This document shows, piece by piece, positions 1-8,340 of a stretch of DNA of 64,000 nt (positions are counted from its first letter, which is position 1; each line of letters starts with the position of its first letter). Location: contig NZ_JAHEWN010000001.1 of assembly GCF_018598555.1 (NCBI RefSeq), forward strand, positions 186,001 to 250,000. The letters are read 5' to 3'. The notes under the pieces were generated by a model. The model ran no database searches. It was not told the origin of the DNA and saw only the letters and a program-made list of their open reading frames with translations. The translations under genes and the position numbers were made by a program. The stretch is from Curtobacterium aurantiacum (GTDB lineage Bacteria > Actinomycetota > Actinomycetes > Actinomycetales > Microbacteriaceae).

Positions 1-588
1 GGCCACGACGGGCAGGTCAGCGTCTTCCGCGACGCCGGGCCGGACGGCGTCGACTTCCACGACCTGCACCCCGACGCCCTGCCCGACGAGGGCTCGTGCG
101 CCCTCGACGGCGTCGTCCCCGCCCTGTGCGGCGCGATCGGTGCGGTGATGGCGGGACAGGTCTTCGCGTTGGTCACCGGCAGCGGCGACCCGCTGCTCGG
201 ACGTGTGCTCACCGTGGACGCCCGGCGCTGGCGCTGGACGGAGAGCCCCGTCCGTCGAGGGCCCGCCTCGCGTCGGCCGGCGCCCGTCGCCGCCTCGGCG
301 ACACCGCGGATCGCGCCGGCCGCCCTGTCAGCCCGCCTGGCGGACCCGTCGGACCGGCCGGTCGTCGTCGACGTGCGGACCGACGAGGAACGCGCGGCCG
401 GCGTCATCGCCGGCGCCGTCACCGACGACACCGCGGCGGACGAGGTGGTCGTGTACTGCGCCCGTGGACCGCGTGCGGACGCGTGGGCGGCGCGGCAACC
501 GGCCTGGAGGCACGTGACGGTCCTCGACGGCGGGTTCGAGGCCTGGCGTCGTGAGGGGCTGCCCGTGGCGATCGAGCACCGGTCCTGA
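1..588 (+). CDS. moeB: MoeB/ThiF-type adenylyltransferase with C-terminal rhodanese domain (5' partial)
   Basis: This is the last 195 residues of an E1-like enzyme that adenylates the C-terminal glycine of MoaD for molybdopterin synthesis. The ATP-binding half lies before the window, and the frame is open from base 1. Fragment residues about 32-48 (SCALDGVVPALCGAIGA) match the helical end of MoeB/ThiF proteins. The last ~90 residues look like a rhodanese domain with active-site loop CARGPR, whose Cys could carry a persulfide. This MoeB-rhodanese order is the MoeZ type of actinobacteria. It is followed by a TOBE protein and modABC, and moaD/moaA lie close by. Whether it also serves thiamine or cysteine sulfur-carrier proteins cannot be told from the fragment. 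Confidence 0.85.
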   Translation, partial: GHDGQVSVFRDAGPDGVDFHDLHPDALPDEGSCALDGVVPALCGAIGAVMAGQVFALVTGSGDPLLGRVLTVDARRWRWTESPVRRGPASRRPAPVAASATPRIAPAALSARLADPSDRPVVVDVRTDEERAAGVIAGAVTDDTAADEVVVYCARGPRADAWAARQPAWRHVTVLDGGFEAWRREGLPVAIEHRS

Positions 589-641
589 CCCAGCCCACGC
601 ACCTTCACCGCCTCGATCGCCGTTCGCGCCGCATCCGCGGC

Positions 642-647
642 TAGGAT
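642..647 (+). promoter_or_regulatory. -10 box of HTH-TOBE gene, leaderless type
   Basis: TAGGAT ends 9 bases before the ATG at 657, so transcription would begin at or very near the start codon. No Shine-Dalgarno sequence is visible. The same arrangement recurs in front of many genes in the window. Confidence 0.5.
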
Positions 648-656
648 CGGTCGATC

Positions 657-1073
657 ATGACGCAACTGCGGGTTCGAGAGGCTGCGGCCTTCCTCGGCAT
701 CAGCGACGACACCGTCCGACGACTCGTCGACGGTGGCACCTTCTCGCGCGCCGTGGACGACGCGGGGCGGGCCGTGGTCGACGGCCGCGAGGTCGCCGCG
801 TACGCCCGGGAACGCAGCTCCGAGTTGACCGACCCGGCGTCGGCGGTGAAGAGCTCGGCCCGCAACCGGTTCGTCGGCATCGTCACCGACCTGGTCGTCG
901 ACACCGTGATGGCCCAGGTCGAACTGCAGTGCGGACCGCACCGGGTGGTGTCCCTGATGAGCGCCGAGGCCGTCCGCGACCTGGGGCTCGAGGTCGGGTC
1001 CGTCGCGGTCGCGTCCGTGAAGGCCACGATGGTCGCGGTCGAGGCCCCCGCACGCCACGAGGACGACCGGTGA
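657..1073 (+). CDS. HTH (excisionase-like) plus TOBE/Mop domain molybdate-binding protein
   Basis: A 138-residue protein with two parts. Residues 1-50 resemble a MerR/excisionase winged helix (VREAAAFLGISDDTVRRLVDGG). Residues about 65-130 form a Mop/TOBE domain (SARNRFVGIVTDLVVDTVMAQVEL), the small fold that binds molybdate in ModE, ModC and molbindins. It overlaps the GTG start of modA by 4 bases, so it should be the first gene of a modABC operon. The likely role is a molybdate-sensing regulator or molybdate store for the transporter. ModE itself has a different HTH, so this is a separate architecture. The function is inferred from domains and context. Confidence 0.8.
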   Translation: MTQLRVREAAAFLGISDDTVRRLVDGGTFSRAVDDAGRAVVDGREVAAYARERSSELTDPASAVKSSARNRFVGIVTDLVVDTVMAQVELQCGPHRVVSLMSAEAVRDLGLEVGSVAVASVKATMVAVEAPARHEDDR

Positions 1074-1876
1074 GCCGCCACCGGCGTCCGGTCGCAGCGC
1101 TGGCCCTCGTCGCCACCGTCGCGCTCGGACTCGCCGCCTGCACCGCTGCGGCCACGGGTCCGGGGTCGTCGTCGCCGTCGGGGTCCGGCACCGAGGGACC
1201 GACCGGGTCGATCACGGTCTTCGCCGCCGCGTCCCTGCAGCAGACCTTCACGACCCTGGGGAAGCAGTACGAGACCGCGCACCCCGGCGCCTCGATCCGG
1301 TTCTCGTTCGCCGGGTCGAGCGACCTCGTCACCCAGATCCAGAACGGCGCTCCCGCCGACGTGTTCGCCGCGGCGGACCAGGCGAACATGGCGAAGCTGA
1401 CGTCCGACGACCTGGTGAGCGGGTCGCCGCGGGCCTTCGCCACGAACACGCTCGAGATCGCGGTCGCGCCGGGCAACCCGGAGGGCATCAGCGGCCTCGA
1501 CGACCTGACGGCCCCGGGCGTCCAGCTCGTCACGTGCGCCGCCCCGGTGCCGTGCGGTGCCGCCGCCGCGACGGTCGAGCGGGCCGCCGGCATCGACCTG
1601 CGGCCGGTCAGCGAGGAGCAGTCCGTCACCGACGTGCTCGGCAAGGTCCAATCCGGGCAGGCCGACGCCGGACTGGTCTACGTGACCGACGTGCGTGGTG
1701 CCGACGGCGCGGTCGACGGTGTGCCCTTCGACGAGTCCGCCGAGGCCGTCAACACCTACCCGATCGGGGTCCTGCGGGAGTCCGCGGACCCGGAGCTCGC
1801 GCACGCGTTCACCGACTACGTCCGCTCCGCCACCGGGCAGCGCGTGCTGTCGGCCGCCGGCTTCGGGAAGCCCTGA
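1070..1876 (+). CDS. modA: Molybdate ABC transporter substrate-binding lipoprotein ModA
   Basis: A 268-residue periplasmic-type binding protein that captures molybdate (or tungstate) outside the membrane for ModBC. The N terminus is a lipoprotein signal with lipobox LAAC at residues 21-24, followed by a Ser/Gly-rich linker. The mature part starts GSITVFAAASLQQTF, the typical ModA first strand and anion-binding loop, and the length fits the family. The GTG start overlaps the stop of the TOBE gene (GTGA). modB begins 3 bases after its stop, which indicates translational coupling. Confidence 0.93.
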   Translation: MSRHRRPVAALALVATVALGLAACTAAATGPGSSSPSGSGTEGPTGSITVFAAASLQQTFTTLGKQYETAHPGASIRFSFAGSSDLVTQIQNGAPADVFAAADQANMAKLTSDDLVSGSPRAFATNTLEIAVAPGNPEGISGLDDLTAPGVQLVTCAAPVPCGAAAATVERAAGIDLRPVSEEQSVTDVLGKVQSGQADAGLVYVTDVRGADGAVDGVPFDESAEAVNTYPIGVLRESADPELAHAFTDYVRSATGQRVLSAAGFGKP

Positions 1877-1879
1877 CCC

Positions 1880-2680
1880 GTGGCACCGCGGACGGACGGA
1901 CGGCCGCCGGTCGCGTGGTGGCTCCCGCTGCCCGCGGTGCTCGGCGGGCTGTTCGTCGTCGTGCCGGTGCTCGCGATGCTCGGCCGGGTGGACTGGTCGT
2001 CCTTCGTCGGGCTCGTCACCTCGACCGCGTCGCTGACCGCGCTCGGGCTGAGCCTCGGCACGGCGCTCGCGGCCACCGGGGTCGCGTTCGTCCTCGGGTA
2101 CCCGCTCGCCGTGCTGTTCGCGCGGTCGCGGTCACGGTGGGTCGGCGTCGCCCGGGCCGTCGTGCTGCTGCCGCTCGTGCTGCCGCCCGTGGTCGGCGGT
2201 CTCGCACTGCTCGCGGCCTTCGGTCGGCTCGGCGTGGTCGGGGCCTTCCTCGACGACCACGGCCTGCACATCGCGTTCACCACGACGGCGGTGGTCATCG
2301 CCCAGACCTTCGTCGCGATGCCGTTCCTGGTGTCCTCGGTCGAGGGGGCACTCCGCGTCGAGGGCGATCGCTACGAGCGGGTCGCCGCGACCCTGGGCGC
2401 CGGACCGACCCGGACGTTCCTGACCGTCACGACGCCGCGGGTGCTGCCGGGCATCGTGTCCGGGCTGGTGCTCTGCTTCGCCCGGGCGCTCGGCGAGTTC
2501 GGTGCCACCCTGACGTTCGCCGGCAGCCTGCAGGGGGTCACCCGGACCCTGCCGCTCGAGGTCTACCTGCAGCGCGAGGTCGACCCGGACACCGCGGTGG
2601 CCCTGGCGGTCGTGCTCGTCGTGGTGGCCGTCGTCGTCATCGGTGCCTCGTCGCTCCGGACGCGCGGAGCCCTGGCATGA
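1880..2680 (+). CDS. modB: Molybdate ABC transporter permease ModB
   Basis: A 266-residue inner-membrane permease with about six hydrophobic segments. The EAA loop near residues 150-180 ([25 protein letters not shown]) contacts ModC, and the segment [21 protein letters not shown] is typical of ModB/CysT permeases. GTG is used as the start, three bases after modA. The stop overlaps the modC ATG (ATGA). It works with ModA and ModC to import molybdate for the cofactor genes nearby. Confidence 0.93.
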   Translation: MAPRTDGRPPVAWWLPLPAVLGGLFVVVPVLAMLGRVDWSSFVGLVTSTASLTALGLSLGTALAATGVAFVLGYPLAVLFARSRSRWVGVARAVVLLPLVLPPVVGGLALLAAFGRLGVVGAFLDDHGLHIAFTTTAVVIAQTFVAMPFLVSSVEGALRVEGDRYERVAATLGAGPTRTFLTVTTPRVLPGIVSGLVLCFARALGEFGATLTFAGSLQGVTRTLPLEVYLQREVDPDTAVALAVVLVVVAVVVIGASSLRTRGALA

Positions 2681-3717
2681 CGGCCGAGGGTGCGGCGGGC
2701 GTCCGGGCGCACGTCGTCGTCGGGCCGCGGGACGTCGACGTCGCGATCGAGGTCCGTGCGGGGGAGTGCCTTGCGGTCATCGGGCCGAACGGCGCGGGCA
2801 AGTCGACGCTGCTCGAGGCCCTCGCCGGACTGCTGCCGATCGACGCCGGCCGGATCGAACTCGACGGGGTCCAGGTCTCGGGCCCGCGGCACACCGTCCC
2901 CGCGCACCGTCGTCGGGTCGGGCTCGTGGCGCAGCGCCCCGACCTGTTCCCGTTCCTCGACGTCCTCGGGAACGTCGCCTTCGGACCCCGTGCCGCCGGC
3001 GCCGGTCGTGCCGCCGCACGGGAGCGGGCACTCCGAGCGCTTGGCACCGTCGGGGTCGCCGACCTCGCCACCCGAGACCCGCGCACGCTCTCCGGCGGGC
3101 AGGCGCAGCGCGTCGCGATCGCCCGCGCCCTCGCCACCGACCCGGCGGTCCTGCTGCTCGACGAACCGACCTCGGCGCTCGACGTCGGCGCGCAGGACGA
3201 GGTCCGCGCGGCGCTCCGGACCGCCGTCGCCGGCCGGCCTGCCGTGCTCGTCACGCATGACCCGGTCGAGGTCGTCGCCCTGGCCGACCGCGTCGTCGTG
3301 CTGGAGGGCGGCCGAGTGGTCGAGCAGGGCGTCCCCGCGGCCGTGCTCGGTCGTCCGACGAGTGCGTTCGCGGCGACGTTCTCCGGGCTCGCGCTGGTGC
3401 GCGGGACCGCCACCCGGGGTGGGATCGCGATCGACGGCGGGGGCGAGCTGGCGGCGGGGACGCACGCCGTGCCTCCCGGCAGTCTTGCGCTGGCTGCCTT
3501 CCACCCGACGGCCGCGGTGCTGACACGGGACGGTGCCGGAGCCGCGCGCACCGTGTCGTCGCTCGAGCCGCGCGACGGACTGGTGCGCGTGCGGGCCAGC
3601 GACCTGGTGGCGGACCTGACGCTCGCCCGGCTGACCGCGCTCGGGATCACCCCCGGCGACGCCGTCCGCATCGACCTCCCCGCTGCCGAGGTGGCGGTGT
3701 ACGCACCCCGCGGTTGA
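2677..3717 (+). CDS. modC: Molybdate ABC transporter ATP-binding protein ModC
   Basis: A 346-residue ATPase that powers ModB. Walker [10 protein letters not shown] is at residues about 36-44, the signature is [15 protein letters not shown] and Walker B is [11 protein letters not shown]. The C-terminal ~70 residues ([21 protein letters not shown]) form the TOBE domain expected in ModC, which may allow feedback by oxyanion. It is coupled to modB by an ATGA overlap and is the last gene of the operon. A 400-base tandem-repeat island follows instead of a simple terminator. Confidence 0.93.
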   Translation: MTAEGAAGVRAHVVVGPRDVDVAIEVRAGECLAVIGPNGAGKSTLLEALAGLLPIDAGRIELDGVQVSGPRHTVPAHRRRVGLVAQRPDLFPFLDVLGNVAFGPRAAGAGRAAARERALRALGTVGVADLATRDPRTLSGGQAQRVAIARALATDPAVLLLDEPTSALDVGAQDEVRAALRTAVAGRPAVLVTHDPVEVVALADRVVVLEGGRVVEQGVPAAVLGRPTSAFAATFSGLALVRGTATRGGIAIDGGGELAAGTHAVPPGSLALAAFHPTAAVLTRDGAGAARTVSSLEPRDGLVRVRASDLVADLTLARLTALGITPGDAVRIDLPAAEVAVYAPRG

Positions 3718-3724
3718 GACGACG

Positions 3725-4116
3725 TTCCGGGCGTACCGGGTCGAATCGGGCGTACCTGGTCGGAAGTTCGGACCCGGTACGCCCGAAAGCACCAGGTATC
3801 GCGGGTGTTCTGGGAAGGAACGGGCGCGGGGTGCGCAGGCGCGGGGTCGAGTCGGGCGTACCTGGTCGTTCGGGGCGTACCGGGTCGAATCGGGCGTACC
3901 TGGTCGGAAGTTCCGACACGGTACGCCCGGAAGCACCAGGTATCGCGGGTGTTCTGGGAAGGAATGGGCGCGGGGTGCGCAGGCGCGGGGTCGATTCGGG
4001 CGTACCTGGTCGTTCGGGGCGTACCTGGTCGATTCGGGCGTACCTGGTCGGAAGTTCGCACCAGATATGCCCGGAAGCACCAGGTATCGCGGGTGTTCTG
4101 GGAAGGAACGGGCGCG
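3725..4116. repeat. 144-bp tandem repeat island, about 2.7 copies, with internal inverted repeats
   Basis: The unit GCGTACCNGGTCGANTCGGG recurs at 3731, 3875 and 4019, a 144-base period. The third copy is truncated just before the moaD stop. Each unit holds several copies of CGGGCGTACCTGGTCG and an inverted repeat. In copy 1, GGGCGTACCGGGTC (3729-3742) pairs perfectly with GACCCGGTACGCCC (3771-3784). Copies 2 and 3 pair less well. Because 144 is a multiple of 3, long open frames run through it, but their low-complexity peptides are best read as by-products. The island fills the whole gap between the convergent 3' ends of modC and moaD and may act as a bidirectional terminator. Confidence 0.85.
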
Positions 4117-4120
4117 CCGC

Positions 4121-4369
4121 TCAGCCGCCGGCGAAGGGCGGCATGACGTCGACGACCTCGACACCGTCGAGCGACGTCGCCCGGTCGCGCGTGGTCACGC
4201 CGTCGACCAGGTACGAGCAGCGCTCCTGCAACGCACTCCAGCGTTCGGGGTCCGCCACCTCGACCGCGTCGATCGCGCCGAGGGCCGCCTCGATGGTCCG
4301 ACCCGTCGTGGTCAGTGAGTCGACGCCCACCGCAGCCCGGGCAGCGGCGAAGAACCGGATCGTGGTCAC
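4121..4369 (-). CDS. moaD: Molybdopterin synthase sulfur carrier subunit MoaD
   Basis: An 82-residue ubiquitin-like protein ending in the obligatory Gly-Gly (PPFAGG). MoeB adenylates this C terminus, which is then thiocarboxylated. It donates sulfur to precursor Z/cPMP together with MoaE, which is not in this window. The start MTTIRFFAAARAAVG is typical of MoaD. The GTG start lies 3 bases after the moaA stop, so the two are in one operon. The 3' end abuts the tandem-repeat island. Confidence 0.92.
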   Translation of the reverse strand: MTTIRFFAAARAAVGVDSLTTTGRTIEAALGAIDAVEVADPERWSALQERCSYLVDGVTTRDRATSLDGVEVVDVMPPFAGG

Positions 4370-4372
4370 GCC

Positions 4373-5425
4373 TCAGCCGCCGATCGCACTCATGCCGCGC
4401 GTGGGTTGCACGAGCTCGTCGCTGTCGTCACCGTGGTCGCGGGGCTTCGCCCACATCGCGCGGCGCCAGAGCTCGGCGACCTGGTCGTCGTCCGCCCCGG
4501 AGCGCATCGGGCCGAGCACGTCGGTCTCCTCGTCGGAGAACAGGCAGCTGCGCACGTGCCCGTCCGCGGTCAACCGGGTGCGGGTGCAGTCGGCGCAGAA
4601 CGACTCGGTGATGCTCGCGATGATCCCGACGGTGCCGAGCGGCTCACGGGTGACGGCGTCGTGCACGCGGTACCGCTCGGCCGGGGCACCGTCGCGCGGG
4701 GCGTCGTCCGGGGTGAGCACGAACGACGTCGCCAGCAGCGCGCGGGTCTCGGCGGCGGTGATCATCTCGGTGCGGTCCCAGGCGTGGTCGGGGTCCAGGG
4801 GCATCTGCTCGATGAACCGCAGCTCGTAGCCACGCTCCAGGCACCAGCGGAGCAGTTCGGGGGCGGCCTCGTCGTTGATCCCGCGCAGCAGCACCGCGTT
4901 CACCTTGATGTCGAGCCCGGCGTCGTGCGCGGCCGACAGCCCGGCGATCACCTTGTCGAGGAACGGGCGGCGGGTCACGGTGGTGAAGACGTCGGGGTCG
5001 ACGGTGTCGAGCGACACGTTCACGCGCCGCAGCCCGGCGTCGTACAGGCCCTGGGCACGGTGGGCGAGGCCGATCGCGTTCGTGGTGAGCGAGAGCTCCG
5101 GGGCGTCGGGCAGCGCGGAGCACCGGGCGATCACGTCGACCAGGTCGTGCCGGAGCATCGGCTCCCCGCCGGTGAACCGGACCTTGCGGACGCCGAACCG
5201 CGACGAGCCGATCCGGACCAGCCGCTCGATCTCGGTCGCCGTCATCAGGGCCTCGTCGGGGGCGAACGGCAGCCCGGCCGCGGGCATGCAGTAGGTGCAT
5301 CGCAGGTTGCAGCGCTCGGTCAGCGACACCCGTAGGTCGACGGCGCGACGCCCGAAGCGGTCGACGAGCCCGGCGGGAGCCGGGTCCACGGAGCCGGCCG
5401 TGCCGAGCAGGATCGCGGGTGCCAT
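4373..5425 (-). CDS. moaA: GTP 3',8-cyclase MoaA (radical SAM)
   Basis: A 350-residue radical SAM enzyme that starts molybdopterin synthesis by converting GTP to the cyclic intermediate used by MoaC. The N-terminal cluster motif CNLRCTYC is followed by FTGGEPMLRHD, which binds SAM. The C-terminal cysteine set (FCADCTRTRLTADGHVRSCLF) binds the second 4Fe-4S cluster. The C terminus ends in Gly-Gly (MSAIGG), as MoaA requires. The ATG at 5425 was chosen because upstream residues belong to the preceding glycosyltransferase gene, which ends 5 bases away. It sits in an operon with that gene and moaD. Confidence 0.95.
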   Translation of the reverse strand: MAPAILLGTAGSVDPAPAGLVDRFGRRAVDLRVSLTERCNLRCTYCMPAAGLPFAPDEALMTATEIERLVRIGSSRFGVRKVRFTGGEPMLRHDLVDVIARCSALPDAPELSLTTNAIGLAHRAQGLYDAGLRRVNVSLDTVDPDVFTTVTRRPFLDKVIAGLSAAHDAGLDIKVNAVLLRGINDEAAPELLRWCLERGYELRFIEQMPLDPDHAWDRTEMITAAETRALLATSFVLTPDDAPRDGAPAERYRVHDAVTREPLGTVGIIASITESFCADCTRTRLTADGHVRSCLFSDEETDVLGPMRSGADDDQVAELWRRAMWAKPRDHGDDSDELVQPTRGMSAIGG

Positions 5426-5430
5426 GGTCG

Positions 5431-6870
5431 TCAGCGTACGTGTTCCACGCGCCGGAACGACAGCCGCTCCCACCACCGCCGCCACTCCGACCGCTCCGTG
5501 CGCAGCAGCGTGACGACCACGATGACCGCCACGGCCGCGAGCAGCCACCACCGGTAGGCGTCCGCCGACGGCCACACCCCGCGCAGCGCGATGGCGAGGC
5601 CGATCGACAGCCACTCCCACCGGCCGGACAGCACCACGAACGGGATGAGCAGCAGCGCGTACCAGGGGTAGCGCGGGGTCACGGCGAGGAACGTCACGCC
5701 GATCATCAGGACCTCGCCCGACCAGGGCCGCGACGGGTCGGACAACCGCCACGCCACGAACGCGGCGAGCAGCACCAGGAGCCCGACGACGACCGTCGCC
5801 GCGTCACCCGGGACCACGAGCGACACCAGTGCGAACCGGGAGCCGTCCTCGTAGCCCTCCTCGCTCAGGTAGCCGGGCAGGTACCCGAGCACGTCGAGCC
5901 CGGTGGTCAGCACGTAGGGCACGTAGAGCAGGCCGAACACCGCGATGCCGATCGGGATCGCCCACCAGGCCCGACCTCGGCCGAGCAACGGCGGGTACAC
6001 GATCGCCGGGATGAGCTTCGTCGCGGTCGCGGCCCCGAGTGCGATCCCGCCCCAGATCGGCCGGCCGAACGCGACGAGCACGACACCGGCCGTGGCGAGG
6101 GCGGCACCGACGACGTCGACGTGCGAGTTGGTGACCGCCTCGGACGCCACGAGCGGCGACCAGGCCCACAGCGCCGCCCACCAGGTCGGACGGCCGATCC
6201 GGCGGAGCACCAGGACGAGCCCGACGGTCACGCCGAGGGACACGAGCAGCCCGGCGACCTGGAACGGCAGGTACTGCGCGCTCGCCGGCACGAAGAACCG
6301 CACCGCGGCGAACCACAGCTGCGCCATCGGCGGGTAGATCGTCGTCACGTCGGGTCGGTTGATCGCGGTGCAGTGCCCGTCGGCGCCGTCGCCGAGCCCG
6401 CGGAACCGGGGCTTCAGCGGGTCGCACGTGCCGTCCACCTTGTCGGGGAACAACCAGTCGGGTCGGAGACCGGACAGTGCCGCGGACTGGGGGGTGTGCG
6501 CGTACGGTGAGACACCGGCATGCTGGACGATGCCGTCCCACGCGTACCGAGCGGAGTCGGTGCTCGTGTTCGGCGGGCCGACCAGCGCCGCGATGCCGAT
6601 CACCACCGCTCCGCCGATGACCATGGTGGTCATCCACCGGACGGGCACGAAACGCACCGCGAGCACGGCGATCACGAAGACGGTCCAAGCGATCAGCGTC
6701 CACGCAACGAATGCAGAACGATGGCCCGATCGGAGGAACCCCAGATGCGTGACGCCGACGGCGATGACGCCCGACAGGGCGAGGACTCCCACGACGGCCA
6801 GCACCGTGCCGATCCGGACGGCGGTGCCGTCGGCCAGGGACGGTCGGAGGGCACGCAGTCGGTCGCTCAT
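5431..6870 (-). CDS. GT87-like (DUF2029) integral membrane mannosyltransferase
   Basis: A 479-residue membrane protein with about 11-12 hydrophobic segments. The layout resembles GT-C glycosyltransferases of family 87, which transfer mannose from polyprenyl-phosphate-mannose to cell-envelope glycans. A long extracytoplasmic loop follows the third or fourth helix (residues about 105-170, with YAWDGIVQHAGVSPYAH), and TATKLIPAIVYPPLL is typical of the family. It is first in a minus-strand operon with moaA and moaD, and its own start is divergent from the molybdoenzyme. The association with cofactor genes may be chance. The sugar and acceptor are not known. Confidence 0.7.
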   Translation of the reverse strand: MSDRLRALRPSLADGTAVRIGTVLAVVGVLALSGVIAVGVTHLGFLRSGHRSAFVAWTLIAWTVFVIAVLAVRFVPVRWMTTMVIGGAVVIGIAALVGPPNTSTDSARYAWDGIVQHAGVSPYAHTPQSAALSGLRPDWLFPDKVDGTCDPLKPRFRGLGDGADGHCTAINRPDVTTIYPPMAQLWFAAVRFFVPASAQYLPFQVAGLLVSLGVTVGLVLVLRRIGRPTWWAALWAWSPLVASEAVTNSHVDVVGAALATAGVVLVAFGRPIWGGIALGAATATKLIPAIVYPPLLGRGRAWWAIPIGIAVFGLLYVPYVLTTGLDVLGYLPGYLSEEGYEDGSRFALVSLVVPGDAATVVVGLLVLLAAFVAWRLSDPSRPWSGEVLMIGVTFLAVTPRYPWYALLLIPFVVLSGRWEWLSIGLAIALRGVWPSADAYRWWLLAAVAVIVVVTLLRTERSEWRRWWERLSFRRVEHVR

Positions 6871-6957
6871 GGTCCGTCGAGGCTATCCGGCGTCCAGCGC
6901 CTGCTGCACGACGGACGAGCAGCTCTGGCGTCCCCCAACCGCAACGCGCGCTCGGCG

Positions 6958-8340
6958 GTGGTGCTCGGGCGTCTGCTCGGCATCGCGTTCCTGATCTGCT
7001 TCGGCACCGGGATCTACAGCCACCTGCTGCAGGAACCGCTCGGCTGGATGCGGTTCCCGACCCGGCCGACGCAGCTGTACCAGTTCACGCAGGGCCTGCA
7101 CATCACGACGGGGATCGCGATCATCCCGCTGCTGCTCGCGAAGCTCAACACCGTCATGCCGGCCCTGGTGCAGGTGCCGCCGGTGCGCGGCGTGCTGCAC
7201 CTGCTCGAGCGGCTGTCGATCGCGGTGCTCGTGTCGGCGTCGATCATCCAGGTCGTCACCGGCCTGCTCAACACGTACCAGTGGTACCCGTGGCCGTTCC
7301 CGTTCCGCCAGGTGCACAACGCCCTGGCCTACGTGATCATCGGGTCGCTCGTCATCCACATCGCCGCGAAGCTGCCGGTCATCGCCCGGTACTGGCGGAA
7401 GCGCGACTCCTACGACGCGCACGGCCGGTTCATCGCGGACCCCGCGTCCGGCAGTGAACTGCTCCCACCAGGCCGGGAGGCCCGTGGTGCGTCCACCCCG
7501 AGCGCTGCGGTCTCCGAGACCGCCGGGCCCACCGCCCCCGGCCTGCTCGGCCGCGTGTTCCGCTGGATCGACGGCGTCGACGACGCCCCCGGCGGCGCCG
7601 AGTCCCGGCCCGCCGGACAGGGCGCGGCCCCCGAGACCCGGGAGGTGTCCGAGGAGCCGAGTCCCGCCCAGCCGACGGCCGACGTGGCGGAGCCGGACCG
7701 GGCCTCCAGACAGACTCCGGAAGCCGCACGGGGTCGACGTGAGCGGATCGCCCGACGCGGGTTCTTCGCAGGCGTGGCGGCCGCGACGGTCGGTGTCGTC
7801 GCGCTGACCGCCGGCCAGTCCTCGAAGCTCGCCGAACCGTTCAACGTCTTCGGTGCCCGCGGCCGTGGGATCGGCTCGAACGGCCTCCCCGTGAACCGCA
7901 CCGCGCGTGCGGCAGGCGTGCTCGCCAGCGCGACCGCCGCGGACTGGACCCTGACGGTCGTCGGGCGCGACGTCAGCCGGACCTTCGTCCGCGCGGAGCT
8001 CGTCGCACTCGGCACCGCGCAGGTCGACCTGCCGATCTCGTGCGTCGAGGGCTGGAGCCAGATGGGAACCTGGAAGGGCGTCCGGATGCGCGACCTGCTC
8101 GACGCCGTGCAGGCACCAAAGGGGTCGCACGTCCGGGTGACCAGCCTGGAGCGGCACGGCGGCTACCGGATCATGGACATGGGACCCGAGTACGCCGAGG
8201 ACCCGACGACGCTCGTCGCCCTCGAGCTGAACGGTGCGACGCTCGACCTGGACCACGGGTTCCCGGCGCGGATCATCGCTCCCGGGCGGCCGGGCGTGCT
8301 GCAGACCAAGTGGATCGAGAAGATCGAGGTGCTCCGGTGA
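6958..8340 (+). CDS. Membrane molybdopterin oxidoreductase: cytochrome b561-like domain fused to SUOX/YedY-type domain
   Basis: About 460 residues. The N-terminal ~160 residues hold four hydrophobic helices with histidines suited to heme ligation (YSHLLQEP, GLHITTG, VHNALAY, VIHIAAKLP). A Pro/Ala/Glu-rich linker and another helix (RRGFFAGVAAATVGVVALTAG, written here in two parts because of the length limit: RRGFFAGVAAAT then VGVVALTAG) lead to a C-terminal sulfite-oxidase-type Moco domain. There LPISCVEGWSQMGTWKG carries the Cys expected to bind molybdenum. It is probably an outward-facing oxidoreductase passing electrons to or from the membrane. GTG 6958 is the first standard start in a 90-base gap, but residues just upstream (SPNRNARSA) look native, so the true start is uncertain. 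Confidence 0.85.
   Translation: MVLGRLLGIAFLICFGTGIYSHLLQEPLGWMRFPTRPTQLYQFTQGLHITTGIAIIPLLLAKLNTVMPALVQVPPVRGVLHLLERLSIAVLVSASIIQVVTGLLNTYQWYPWPFPFRQVHNALAYVIIGSLVIHIAAKLPVIARYWRKRDSYDAHGRFIADPASGSELLPPGREARGASTPSAAVSETAGPTAPGLLGRVFRWIDGVDDAPGGAESRPAGQGAAPETREVSEEPSPAQPTADVAEPDRASRQTPEAARGRRERIARRGFFAGVAAATVGVVALTAGQSSKLAEPFNVFGARGRGIGSNGLPVNRTARAAGVLASATAADWTLTVVGRDVSRTFVRAELVALGTAQVDLPISCVEGWSQMGTWKGVRMRDLLDAVQAPKGSHVRVTSLERHGGYRIMDMGPEYAEDPTTLVALELNGATLDLDHGFPARIIAPGRPGVLQTKWIEKIEVLR

Noticed and set aside
3725..4116. CRISPR array
   Set aside because: Units are 144 bases and near-identical through their whole length; there are no short repeats separated by unique spacers and no cas genes.
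2563..4164. Long open frames through the 144-bp repeats, which would give a repeat protein
   Set aside because: The unit is a multiple of three, so frames stay open by default. Several frames on both strands are open at once, and none has a start with a ribosome-binding site or a leaderless promoter.
5416..5440. Separate leaderless promoter for moaA
   Set aside because: TACGCT lies 7 bases before the moaA ATG on the minus strand, but it codes the last residues and stop of the glycosyltransferase gene. Operon read-through explains expression without it.
6869..6994. An overlapping small gene starting MVRRGYPASSACC in another frame
   Set aside because: It is in a different frame from the molybdoenzyme, runs into its coding sequence and has no support beyond an ATG.
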